37,559 nt of DNA, taken from a virus. The DNA lies in the IMG/VR virus record IMGVR_UViG_3300042519_001602, positions 1-37,559 of that record; one strand, given 5' to 3'. The number at the start of each line of letters is the position of its first letter. The first letter of the stretch is position 1. Below, piece by piece: positions 6,453 to 12,591 of this stretch. The notes under the pieces are model-generated. The model was not told the origin of the DNA, ran no database searches, and was given only the letters and a program-made list of their open reading frames with translations. The position numbers and the translations under genes were made by a program.

Positions 6453-6857
6453 TCAGATGATGTTCTTACCGCAGTGCGGGCACAGCTTGGGCGCCTTGGG
6501 CCGTTTCAGAAGCACCGGCACGGCCAGCCACTCGCAGATCTCGCCGTAGCTCTTCCATCCGAAGCCAGTGACGGCGTTGGGATGCAGGTGCCCGGACGTG
6601 TAGAGGCTCAGGGCCTCGTCCTTATCCTTCACCGCCATGCGGTCCAGGATATTGAAGGTGCGCGTGGTAAAGGGCCAGCCCCACTGCGCCTGAATGTCGG
6701 CCTTGGTCTGGGCCGCCCGTGCGATCTGGCTGATGCGCTGCTTGGTCAGGCCCATGATCTCGCCGATCTGTGTGATGGACTTCCCCTCGGCCTTCATCTG
6801 CATGACCTCCGGGATAAGGTGGGCCACCTTGCTGTACTTCTTCTTGGTCGAGTTCAT
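6453..6857 (-). CDS. Putative transcription regulator: sigma-4-like HTH + RNAP alpha-CTD-like domain + zinc knuckle
   Basis: 134 residues. Residues 21-48 form a sigma region 4-like HTH (GKSITQIGEIMGLTKQRISQ). Residues 61-113 resemble the helix-hairpin-helix domain of the RNA polymerase alpha C-terminal domain: a first helix with T-x-R-x-x-N-x-L, then GFGWKSYGEICEWL, the counterpart of alpha's G-x-K-S-x-x-E-I-x-x-x-L. The C terminus holds a single CPHC knuckle (126-129), half of a zinc site, so metal binding would need dimerisation. With no phage RNA polymerase visible, it is a good candidate for redirecting host RNA polymerase. The alpha-CTD assignment is by eye. Confidence 0.65.
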   Translation of the reverse strand: MNSTKKKYSKVAHLIPEVMQMKAEGKSITQIGEIMGLTKQRISQIARAAQTKADIQAQWGWPFTTRTFNILDRMAVKDKDEALSLYTSGHLHPNAVTGFGWKSYGEICEWLAVPVLLKRPKAPKLCPHCGKNII

Positions 6858-6860
6858 GGC

Positions 6861-7640
6861 TCAGTAGGGAATATCATCCTGCTCCAGCTTCATCTGCGCT
6901 TCCTCGGCGGCCTTGAACTTGGCCTGGTACCACGTCAGGCCATTGATGAGGCGCTTGTCATCCGCGGACTGCTTCACCTCGGCCTTGGCCTTGGGCAGCC
7001 AGTGCTCGATGAGGCTCGTGATGCTCTCCTCGGTCAGCTCCCGCAGCTCGATGCCCTTGTGCTTGCCGACGTGCACCTTGACCTTCGACGGGTCATCCGT
7101 TGCCGGCTGCCCACCGCCCGATGTCTTGCGGAAGCTCGAGTCCCCGCTCGCCGGCGCTGCCTTACCATCACCATCCTTCGCAGGCCGGTCTTGCAACCGC
7201 ACCCACAGCCCGCTTGCTGCCAGCGGCTCGCCTGCCTTGTGCGCCATGATCAGCTTGATGTTCGCGTAGGTCTTGCTCCCATCCGCGCTCTGCTCGTGCC
7301 CGATGACCAGGCTGGCCGGGCGCCCGATCAGGCTCTCCAGGTCCAGGCTCTTGTTCTCCTGGTCGGTCAGCTTCCGGCCGAACCAGTCCTTGAGGAACTT
7401 GGTCAGCGCCGCCTTCTCATGCAGGCTCGGCACCATGGGCTTGGTGAACACCACCCAGGGCTGCACCGGGTCCCTACTGTCGTCCTGCAGTTCAATCTCG
7501 AACGCGAACTTGAACTTCTGTTTCACGCCGTACTCGGTTTCGTACTCCTTGAGGGGAGTCACGTCCACGCACACCGCCCGGCCCGAGAACTCGGGGCACG
7601 GCGCGAAGTCCTTCTTACCGCCTGTTGCACTGATAATCAT
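6861..7640 (-). CDS. Single-stranded DNA-binding-like protein
   Basis: 259 residues. Residues 15-145 look like an OB-fold with beta strands rich in aromatic residues (FKFAFEIEL, PWVVFTKP) and a segment LIGRPASLVIGHEQ typical of phage SSB-like proteins. A Ser/Gly/Asp-rich linker (about 155-185) is followed by a helical region. The C terminus ends DDIPY, like the acidic tip with which SSBs recruit partners. It should coat ssDNA during replication. It starts 5 bp after the preceding stop and ends 3 bp before the regulator gene. No Shine-Dalgarno sequence is visible. Confidence 0.7.
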   Translation of the reverse strand: MIISATGGKKDFAPCPEFSGRAVCVDVTPLKEYETEYGVKQKFKFAFEIELQDDSRDPVQPWVVFTKPMVPSLHEKAALTKFLKDWFGRKLTDQENKSLDLESLIGRPASLVIGHEQSADGSKTYANIKLIMAHKAGEPLAASGLWVRLQDRPAKDGDGKAAPASGDSSFRKTSGGGQPATDDPSKVKVHVGKHKGIELRELTEESITSLIEHWLPKAKAEVKQSADDKRLINGLTWYQAKFKAAEEAQMKLEQDDIPY

Positions 7641-7645
7641 ACGTC

Positions 7646-7861
7646 TTACTTTATGTTGTTGTTGTTTTGTTTCGCCGAGGCCTGTCTTTCGACCTCAGAA
7701 ATCTGTTTGGCCATGCGGCCGTACTGCGCCCAGTAGTCGGGCCATGCGTTCTTGATCTTGCGCAGGTTCTCCGGGTCGGCCACCAGGGCCGCAGCACCCA
7801 GCTTGCGCACGAACGATCCGCCGTACTCCATCATCGTGTCTATGACCATGCGGTCGTTCAC
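7646..7861 (-). CDS. Conserved small phage protein, function unknown
   Basis: 71 residues with a GTG start in a GTGA overlap. The layout (MMEYGGSFVRKLG, then ADPENLRKIKNAW, then YWAQYGRMA) is helical and of a type common in tailed phages near replication genes. The C terminus is a short Lys/Asn tail. It is the last member of the chain of 4-nt overlaps that starts at the lysozyme gene, and it may be translated only by coupling. Confidence 0.7.
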   Translation of the reverse strand: MNDRMVIDTMMEYGGSFVRKLGAAALVADPENLRKIKNAWPDYWAQYGRMAKQISEVERQASAKQNNNNIK

Positions 7862-8013
7862 TTGCTGGCCTTTCCCCGCTTGCGCCGCCAGTAGCTGACG
7901 TCGTCGAGCTTGTAGTCCCGGGCTGCCTTGTAGATCGCGCCCGCCTGCTGCTTGCTGATGCAGTAGACGCCGTCGCCCTGCTTGATTTTCTTGGCCACTG
8001 TGTTCTCGCTCAT
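7858..8013 (-). CDS. Small basic protein, 51 residues
   Basis: The start is fixed by an ATGA overlap at 8010-8013. The sequence contains GVYCISKQQAGAIYKAARDY and ends in a very basic tail (WRRKRGKASK), so nucleic-acid binding is plausible. I do not recognise a family. The frame is open far upstream, but that part is the shadow of other genes. Confidence 0.65.
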   Translation of the reverse strand: MSENTVAKKIKQGDGVYCISKQQAGAIYKAARDYKLDDVSYWRRKRGKASK

Positions 8014-8210
8014 GCTGTTGGTTGGATGATGAAATCGAAGTTCGTCTGCCATGTGTCGCAAAGCCTGTTGTAGGTGTCGTTCTTGATCCGCCAAGTGCGC
8101 GGGTCCCGGGTTGTCCCGCTGTGCCGGCACTTGATCCTCACGTCGATGTGCTGTATGGCCGTGTTCCGCAGATGATGGTCGGGCGGCAGTTCGTGCAGTT
8201 TGGTGATCAT
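8010..8210 (-). CDS. Hypothetical protein, 66 residues
   Basis: Starts and ends in ATGA overlaps, which is the main evidence that it is real. It contains a basic segment (IKCRHSGTTRDPRTWRIK) and several His and Asn residues. No transmembrane or known motif is seen; function unknown. Confidence 0.6.
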   Translation of the reverse strand: MITKLHELPPDHHLRNTAIQHIDVRIKCRHSGTTRDPRTWRIKNDTYNRLCDTWQTNFDFIIQPTA

Positions 8211-8422
8211 GGTTTGGTCGCCTTTGCCTTGTCCCAGTCGGCGATGGTCTGGATGAGGTCATGGTACGATTCCTCGGTCCATTGCCTCTGGGTGCGGTAG
8301 TTGTAGACATGGGCAACCAATGCGTTGCCGTAGTCCTCCAGCCGCTTGATCCGTTCCTTGGCCTCCTCCAATTCCTTCCAAGTCTTGACGGCGTCGATGG
8401 TTCTCATTTCTTCGATGGTCAT
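8207..8422 (-). CDS. Small coiled-coil protein, RIKxLE family member 1
   Basis: 71 residues. A heptad helix carries WKELEEAKERIKRLEDY, followed by an aromatic-rich helix (RQWTEESYHDLIQTIADW). Its core ERIKRLED recurs in the next two upstream genes at DNA and protein level. The start is set by an ATGA overlap. The function is unknown; the short helix suggests an oligomeric adaptor. Confidence 0.65.
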   Translation of the reverse strand: MTIEEMRTIDAVKTWKELEEAKERIKRLEDYGNALVAHVYNYRTQRQWTEESYHDLIQTIADWDKAKATKP

Positions 8423-8643
8423 GGGTTGTTCCGTTCCTCCTCCAGAATCTGAAGCATTTGACTCGCAACATGACCGTCCGATCCGTCTCGGAAGAACGCC
8501 ATACTCGCTCGGTGGATGCGGTCCTCCAGTTGCTTGATCCGATCCTCCCGCTTCCTGACTTCGAGAGCGATTGCGCGGAGTTCGCGGGACTGGTGGCAAC
8601 CGGGAGCCTCCGATAGGAAAAGGATTCGTTGTTCTACGCTCAC
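8419..8643 (-). CDS. Small coiled-coil protein, RIKxLE family member 2
   Basis: 74 residues with a GTG start in a GTGA overlap and a good ribosome site (AAAGGAGG, 9 bases upstream). The coiled-coil core is VRKREDRIKQLEDRI, paralogous to neighbours 1 and 3, followed by a short helical tail (QMLQILEEERN). The encoding DNA gtcctccag..gcttgatccg matches that of member 1 at 19 of 21 positions. Function unknown. Confidence 0.65.
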   Translation of the reverse strand: MSVEQRILFLSEAPGCHQSRELRAIALEVRKREDRIKQLEDRIHRASMAFFRDGSDGHVASQMLQILEEERNNP

Positions 8644-8882
8644 AGCTTGGCCTCCTTTAACGCATTAAAGGCGATTTGTGATTCGGTCGAGCGGTTTCCT
8701 CGGTAGTCCTGATTTGCGATTTGGCTGAGTGCCTCCTCCAGCCGCTTGATGCGCTGATTGGCTGCGTTGAGTTCGCGTTCGATGTCGCAACCAGTTTGCC
8801 AAATGGCTCCATCATCATGTGCTGATGCGTCCATCCTCGGGGTGTCCCTGACCATTTTGTTGGTGTCACCAAGATGGTTCAT
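8640..8882 (-). CDS. Small coiled-coil protein, RIKxLE family member 3, with GDTNKM N terminus
   Basis: 80 residues. The N terminus reads MNHLGDTNKMV, almost the same as that of the protein at 9061-9306, while the C-terminal part holds the coiled coil ELNAANQRIKRLEEAL shared with members 1 and 2. It therefore looks like a mosaic of two repeated modules. The start is supported by an ATGA overlap and by GGAAGGAG seven bases upstream. Confidence 0.7.
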   Translation of the reverse strand: MNHLGDTNKMVRDTPRMDASAHDDGAIWQTGCDIERELNAANQRIKRLEEALSQIANQDYRGNRSTESQIAFNALKEAKL

Positions 8883-9064
8883 TTGCACTCCTTCCATTTG
8901 AACTGTGGTTTCCCGCTCGCGTCGTTGGTGTAATAGGCGGCTCCTGCGCGGATGGCTTCTTCTTTTATTTCGGTGCGGCCTTTGTTTATTCCTAAAGTCC
9001 CTCCGATGAATAATATAATCGCAGCGACAATACCTACGAATGGTGCTAAATTGTTGTCTTTCAT
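8879..9064 (-). CDS. Small single-pass membrane protein, 61 residues
   Basis: After a short polar start (MKDNNLAP) comes one strong transmembrane helix, FVGIVAAIILFIGGTLGI (about 9-26), followed by a charged domain ending FKWKECK. Start by ATGA overlap with GGGAGG upstream. It could be a membrane-anchored early protein or a lysis accessory; nothing here decides. Confidence 0.65.
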   Translation of the reverse strand: MKDNNLAPFVGIVAAIILFIGGTLGINKGRTEIKEEAIRAGAAYYTNDASGKPQFKWKECK

Positions 9065-9306
9065 TTCGCCTCCCTCGCTTTGAGCATTGCGTCGGCTGCT
9101 TCGTAGGACCATTTTGCAATATAATGCTCTAATTCATCCTCTGGGTCGTATTGCGCCAACAACCCCTGCAACGCCGCCGCTGCGAAGAAGTCGCGGAGGG
9201 TCATGCCCATGTCCCATTTTGAATATTGTGGATCGGATGGGACGTTCGGAAACGCCGGTCCTCCGTCGTTGATCATTTTGTTGGTGTCACCGATATGATG
9301 GTTCAT
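9061..9306 (-). CDS. Conserved phage protein with GGPAFP motif and GDTNKM N terminus
   Basis: 81 residues. The start MNHHIGDTNKMI repeats the N terminus of the gene two places downstream. The body (GGPAFP, then GMTLRDFFAAAALQG, then helices) is a small family common in tailed phages, function unknown. Start set by ATGA overlap, with GGAGGAGG about 5 bases upstream. Confidence 0.72.
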   Translation of the reverse strand: MNHHIGDTNKMINDGGPAFPNVPSDPQYSKWDMGMTLRDFFAAAALQGLLAQYDPEDELEHYIAKWSYEAADAMLKAREAK

Positions 9307-9644
9307 TTCGCCTCCTCCACCACCCCACAGGGTTTCCAAGTCACACCGCCGTCGGTGCTGTGTTCGTATTTTTCGCACCAGTCCTTTCTGTTTTCTTCGC
9401 TGGATGTGCGGTCGATCAACCAACGTGTTTTTGGGTGTTCACGATTCCTCGCCTGCGCTCCTAGTGGCACCTCATCCGCAGTCCACGGGCGGAGCGTTGC
9501 GGTGGGTTTGATGCGGTAGGTTGTTTCAGACCAACTCCAACTAGGAACATTTGTTTTTTGCCACTTTCCGGCAAACAAGACCTCCACCTCATTACCCTCC
9601 ACATACGCCTGCATCACTTTGATTGCTTCGATTGTGCGTGTCAT
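9303..9644 (-). CDS. Hypothetical protein with YRIKP motif, 113 residues
   Basis: The central W-S-E-T-T-Y-R-I-K-P segment is typical of small phage and bacterial proteins of unknown function that begin with a short beta domain (VEVLFAGKWQKTN). Start in an ATGA overlap with GAGGAAGG upstream. No catalytic signature. Confidence 0.7.
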   Translation of the reverse strand: MTRTIEAIKVMQAYVEGNEVEVLFAGKWQKTNVPSWSWSETTYRIKPTATLRPWTADEVPLGAQARNREHPKTRWLIDRTSSEENRKDWCEKYEHSTDGGVTWKPCGVVEEAK

Positions 9645-9802
9645 TTCGTTTCCTTCCTCTGTAGGTATTCAGTCACTGCTTCATCTGCCACAAACTGGAG
9701 CTTGTAGCCCTTCTTGGTTGCGTATTTCTTGAGTCTTAGGTGCGTGTCGTCTGATACGACAAACACCTTCGCTGTGGGACGTTTTGGTTTGATGGGATTC
9801 AT
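9641..9802 (-). CDS. Ribbon-helix-helix-like DNA-binding protein, paralogue 1
   Basis: 53 residues, start by ATGA overlap. The pattern K-V-F-V-V-S-D-D-T-H (beta strand), LRLKKYATKKG (helix 1) and KLQFVADEAVTEYLQRK (helix 2) fits an Arc/MetJ-type ribbon-helix-helix. The protein at 10475-10612 has the same order with many identical positions (TH..L..Y....G.KLQ..AD.A). Probably a dimeric repressor; the operator is unknown. Confidence 0.7.
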   Translation of the reverse strand: MNPIKPKRPTAKVFVVSDDTHLRLKKYATKKGYKLQFVADEAVTEYLQRKETK

Positions 9803-10026
9803 CGTCTGTGGTGCTTGATGATCTGGGCCACAAACCGGCGCTTGCAGCCGATGGCCCGGGCCACCGTGTCGGTGTCGGCTCCGTTGTCCCACAGCCGGTA
9901 GGCGAGCTCGGAGTCGAAGGCCTCGACCGGCTGCGCCCAGTTCCTCGACAACTCCCGGGCCTTGGGTTCCGGGAATGAGATCCAGCCCGCGGCCACGGCG
10001 CTGGTGATAGTCTTCTTGGTGATCAC
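9799..10026 (-). CDS. Small HTH protein, paralogue of the protein at 1727-2053
   Basis: 75 residues with a GTG start in a GTGA overlap and GGAGG upstream. An N-terminal SAVAAGWISFPEP segment is followed by an HTH-like part (AYRLWDNGADTDTVARAIGC) and a basic tail (KRRFVAQIIKHHRR). The same two-part design appears at 1727-2053. DNA binding is inferred. Confidence 0.68.
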   Translation of the reverse strand: MITKKTITSAVAAGWISFPEPKARELSRNWAQPVEAFDSELAYRLWDNGADTDTVARAIGCKRRFVAQIIKHHRR

Positions 10027-10478
10027 TTGAGGCCCTCCGCGATCATGGCGTGCTCCAGGATCAGCACAGCGTCCGCCGTCTTCAGCGTGATCACCTGCCT
10101 GGGCTGCCGCTGCTGCGCAATGCCCTTAAGATGGCTTTTCCACTTCGCCCCATGGGTCGCTTTGTTACCGACCCCCAGCGTCTTCTGCCAGCGCTGCGGC
10201 GGAACCTCGATCACCCGGGTCTTCGAGGCTGCAATCAGGCCGTGCAGGAATCCGACGTTGTAGCCGAAGTTGAACATGGAGCTGCCCGGCGCCCCCTTGC
10301 CGCCGACGTACCCGCCGACCTTCTCAATGTAGACCACGTCGCTGATCGCCAGCCTGTCGCTCACCAGCACACTGATGTCCTGGTCGGTCTCCGGCATGGA
10401 GTTCAGGATGATCCCGGATTGCCCAAGGTAGGCCAGGCCGCCGGAGGCCCCGGGGTCAATGGCAAGGATGCGGGTCAC
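10023..10478 (-). CDS. RuvC-like Holliday-junction resolvase
   Basis: 151 residues of RNase H fold. Acidic residues stand where RuvC-type resolvases have them: Asp8 in ILAIDPGASGG, Glu52 in VVYIEKV and Asp136 in TLKTADAVLI, preceded by Lys133. It should resolve branched recombination or replication intermediates before packaging. GTG start in a GTGA overlap with the small RHH-like gene. The length is usual for phage RuvC-like proteins. Confidence 0.85.
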   Translation of the reverse strand: MTRILAIDPGASGGLAYLGQSGIILNSMPETDQDISVLVSDRLAISDVVYIEKVGGYVGGKGAPGSSMFNFGYNVGFLHGLIAASKTRVIEVPPQRWQKTLGVGNKATHGAKWKSHLKGIAQQRQPRQVITLKTADAVLILEHAMIAEGLK

Positions 10479-10612
10479 TTGGCAGCCTTTCTCAGCCAGG
10501 ACAGGATGGCCTTGTCGGCGATGGCCTGCAGCTTAGAGCCGGTCTGCAGGCAGTAGTCCCGCAGGGCCTTGTGTGTGGTGGGTGTCACGTTGATGGTTTT
10601 CGGTTTGGTCAT
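10475..10612 (-). CDS. Ribbon-helix-helix-like DNA-binding protein, paralogue 2 (45 residues)
   Basis: A 45-codon gene that exactly fills the space between lysozyme and resolvase, with ATGA on one side and GTGA on the other. Strand K-T-I-N-V-T-P-T-T-H, helix KALRDYCLQTG and helix KLQAIADKAILSWLRK follow the ribbon-helix-helix plan and match the protein at 9641-9802. Either may repress the promoter in the adjacent gap; this is inference. Confidence 0.72.
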   Translation of the reverse strand: MTKPKTINVTPTTHKALRDYCLQTGSKLQAIADKAILSWLRKAAK

Positions 10613-10947
10613 TTCGGAAGGTGTTTCTTTACGCGGAGCCAGTACGCCTCGGTGGCCTTCTTCTTGTCACCGCTGGGGCCGCCTCCGTTCCATTTACGGG
10701 CAAGCTGCTCGGTCGTGCAGCCTTTGCCCCAGTGCTTGAGGTAGGCCTCGCACACAGCCCGGGCTGCTGCGCGGTTGGTCATGTCCTGGTGCCGGTAGTT
10801 GCTCCCGGTGATCCGGTTCACATCCAGGACCACCCCGCGGTGGATCTGTAATGGCCCTAGGGCGCGTCCGTTGTCGCCGATGGCCTGATCATTGCCGGAG
10901 GACTCCACGATGATCAGGGCGGAAATTAGGTTGGAGAGAGTGGTCAT
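10609..10947 (-). CDS. Small lysozyme / lytic transglycosylase-like protein
   Basis: 112 residues from the chosen ATG; the frame is open 54 codons further, but that part overlies a hairpin and has no protein character. The catalytic Glu15 lies in LIIVESSGND, followed by GDNGRALGPLQI, the substrate-cleft signature of SLT/lysozyme-like domains, and later WNGGG. The protein is short and has no cell-wall-binding domain. It stands at the head of the early-gene chain, far from the lysis cassette at 28030-28688, so it could act in entry, lysis or both. Confidence 0.8.
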   Translation of the reverse strand: MTTLSNLISALIIVESSGNDQAIGDNGRALGPLQIHRGVVLDVNRITGSNYRHQDMTNRAAARAVCEAYLKHWGKGCTTEQLARKWNGGGPSGDKKKATEAYWLRVKKHLPK

Positions 10948-11065
10948 GGCTTGAAGAGTGTTGCGCGTTGGCCGGTCGCGCCCCCGGTGGATGGTATTCG
11001 CCCCATCCGGGCGTAAGGTGTTTCGCTTTCGACAACGACAATCTGCATGAAAACACTTAACCCGT

Positions 11066-11091
11066 CTACAGAGAAAACTGTTTTTCTGTAG
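11066..11091. other. Hairpin / operator-like inverted repeat
   Basis: The ends ctacag and ctgtag pair perfectly, and the inner agaaaa/ttttt stretches extend the stem to about 12 bp with one bulge and almost no loop. It could act as an operator or as a terminator for the upstream genes. Confidence 0.6.
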
Positions 11092-11106
11092 ATTTTGAAG
11101 AAAACC

Positions 11107-11122
11107 CAATGTTTGCAGGGGT
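11107..11122 (-). repeat. 16-bp intergenic motif, copy before the lysozyme operon
   Basis: Exact copy of 160-175, in the same orientation and at a similar distance from the next start codon. Confidence 0.7.
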
Positions 11123-11132
11123 CAAACGGTGG

Positions 11133-11315
11133 TCACTTGTCGATCACTGGCACGAACTTGGTCACAAACTCGGCCTTTGGTCGCACATAAATCCGACCAT
11201 TGTCGACCCGACGATAAACCACCGATAACCAGCTGTTCTCCCCCACGCGGAACTCGGCGTCGGGATGGACGATCTCGACGATAAGGCTGGGTTTTACGAG
11301 GTTTTGGTAACGCAT
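11133..11315 (-). CDS. Conserved small phage protein, 60 residues
   Basis: A small, strand-rich protein: LIVEIVHPDAEFRVGENSWLSVVY, then GRIYVRPKAEFVTKF. I know no function for this type. The ATG at 11315 gives a 22-nt overlap with the gene before it. An upstream ATG at 11354, preceded by AGGA, would add 13 residues and cannot be excluded. Confidence 0.65.
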   Translation of the reverse strand: MRYQNLVKPSLIVEIVHPDAEFRVGENSWLSVVYRRVDNGRIYVRPKAEFVTKFVPVIDK

Positions 11316-11542
11316 CGGAAGTGTGGGACAGGGTAAGATCCGCGGCTCAAGCATGGAATCCTGAACTTACGAGTTTCCATCAGGCCGGACTCAATAGCCA
11401 CCCGCAGCAGCCTGCCTGTCTGACCGCCCTTGAGGCCCCATTCCTGGCCCCATTGATCCCGGGTTTTCCACTCGGGCCCCGGGTTCTCCAAGGACTTGTT
11501 GATCTCGGCTCGGATGAGTTTTAGAAGCTGGGAAGATTCCAT
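11294..11542 (-). CDS. Winged-HTH-like DNA-binding protein, 82 residues
   Basis: WKTRDQWGQEWGLKGGQTGRLL forms an HTH with recognition helix (about 25-46), followed by a wing-like MetArg-rich strand (METRKFRI) and a PVPHFR end. The start is chosen for a strong ribosome site, AAGGAG six bases upstream of ATG, one of the best in the genome. It overlaps the metallophosphoesterase by 22 nt. The frame is open upstream but there it is a shadow. Confidence 0.75.
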   Translation of the reverse strand: MESSQLLKLIRAEINKSLENPGPEWKTRDQWGQEWGLKGGQTGRLLRVAIESGLMETRKFRIPCLSRGSYPVPHFRCVTKTS

Positions 11543-12282
11543 CGTTTTTCTCCTTGGGACCACTGGTGAACGTAAAGCTGGGCGCTGTCCTCGGTGTACT
11601 CGCCGAACACGATGCCGTGGGACCAGGCCAGCGTACCACGGCGCCTCAGCGCGTAATCCATGCATGGAGCGTCCGCAAGTGTCCCAGGCGACAGGCACAC
11701 CGGATTGTCGCTCCGGCGCCCTGTGGCCATACCAGCGCGATGCGCGTGGGCCACCACGGTGTTGCCCCAGGTCTCCGCGGTGTCCCGCAGGAAGTTCTCG
11801 GAGTACAGCAGGCCGTGCCCCCAGGAGTAACCGCCCAGCTTGTACCAACTCCTGGGCAGCACGTCGTGGTATTTGATGAACACCCGGGTGTGCCGTTCGA
11901 TGGGCTCTCTCATCTTGTCCCAGATGGCCTCGGCAAAGCCACGCACCACGGTGTTGTGGTGATGCAGGTATTTCAGGGCACGCTGGTCGTGGTTGCCCAT
12001 GATGAACACCGTGGGCCTCAAGGCATTCAGGAAGTCCCGGCCACACTCGATGTCATCGAGGTAATCGTCCGCATGATCCGAGTCATCCGGGTTGGCCAGA
12101 GAGCCTGCCCGGAGGCTGGCCAGGTCGTAGGCGTCCCCGAGGTGGATCACCTCGTCGGGCCGGTATTGCTCCCGGAACAGTAGCACCGCGGCCAGGGCGT
12201 CCTTGTTGGCCCGGTTACCGTGGGAGCAACCGACAGCCATCACCCGGCGCCGGGTTGGAACGATTGTCACGGCATATTGCAA
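11521..12282 (-). CDS. Calcineurin-like metallophosphoesterase
   Basis: 253 residues from a TTG; GTG at 12270 or ATG at 12240 are other starts. Metal-binding motifs are in order: GCSHGN (19-24), HLGDAYD (47-53), GNHDQ (96-100), WGHG (154-157) and AHAH (178-181). The first motif has Cys where the family usually has Asp (D-x-H), so one metal ligand is replaced. It could act on nucleotides, phosphorylated ends or signalling molecules. It follows a 37-bp gap and has no ribosome site. Confidence 0.82.
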   Translation of the reverse strand: MQYAVTIVPTRRRVMAVGCSHGNRANKDALAAVLLFREQYRPDEVIHLGDAYDLASLRAGSLANPDDSDHADDYLDDIECGRDFLNALRPTVFIMGNHDQRALKYLHHHNTVVRGFAEAIWDKMREPIERHTRVFIKYHDVLPRSWYKLGGYSWGHGLLYSENFLRDTAETWGNTVVAHAHRAGMATGRRSDNPVCLSPGTLADAPCMDYALRRRGTLAWSHGIVFGEYTEDSAQLYVHQWSQGEKRWNLPSF

Positions 12283-12288
12283 GCACCG

Positions 12289-12306
12289 ATTTAGGCCTGC
12301 TTCAAG
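12289..12306. repeat. 18-bp intergenic element with AGGCCT core, copy 2
   Basis: Matches the reverse complement of 230-247 at 17 of 18 bases. It lies in the 37-bp gap between the tail-fibre end of the late genes and the metallophosphoesterase, where an operator or terminator is expected. Confidence 0.6.
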
Positions 12307-12319
12307 AACCTAGCACCGC

Positions 12320-12580
12320 TCACGGCCAGGCGGTGTAGACCACAGTGCCCTGGCCATTGGCGTCGACCAGCTCCGCGGCATTCACGCCCTTCAGTTTGGC
12401 CAGTGCGGCCAGGAGCTGGGTGTCGTTGGTCGCGTTTGCGATGCAGGTCGACACGATGTCCGCGTCGTCGTAGGAGGCCGACAGGTTCTCCTTGGTACGG
12501 TCGCGCCAGACGCGCACCACGCGCCCGTTGGAGAGGTTCACGCGCCGCATTGATTCTACGCAGGGGAAGGAGTGTTTCAT
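12320..12580 (-). CDS. Small protein downstream of the tail fibre, 86 residues
   Basis: The N-terminal half is basic (RRVNLSNGRVVRVWRDRTKEN); the C-terminal half is helical with LLAALAKLKGVNAAEL and ends in TVVYTAWP. GAAGG lies a few bases before the ATG. Its position, 11 bp after the fibre gene, suggests a structural or fibre-assembly role; I do not recognise a family. Confidence 0.65.
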   Translation of the reverse strand: MKHSFPCVESMRRVNLSNGRVVRVWRDRTKENLSASYDDADIVSTCIANATNDTQLLAALAKLKGVNAAELVDANGQGTVVYTAWP

Positions 12581-12591
12581 GGGCCTTCAGG

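Larger units (their letters stand above)
10948..11132 (-). promoter_or_regulatory. Gap before the lysozyme-led operon (candidate early/middle promoter)
   Basis: 185 bp with no supported gene. It contains the 16-bp motif (11107-11122) shared with the pre-terminase gap, a hairpin (11066-11091) and an AT-rich part at 11045-11110 unusual in this GC-rich genome. It precedes a run of fourteen translationally chained genes, so a promoter is expected here. I could not identify a convincing sigma-70 consensus. Confidence 0.55.

Noticed and set aside
5463-7736. 757-codon open frame on the plus strand
   Set aside because: It runs antisense to the exonuclease, the regulator and the SSB-like gene, which have clear motifs. 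Long antisense frames are expected in GC-rich genes with biased third positions.
10948-11109. Upstream extension of the lysozyme gene by 54 codons
   Set aside because: The added residues are Arg/Cys-rich, overlap a hairpin and lack a signal-peptide pattern.
11294-12046. Extended 250-codon version of the winged-HTH gene
   Set aside because: The upstream part is a shadow of the metallophosphoesterase; a strong ribosome site precedes the inner ATG at 11542.
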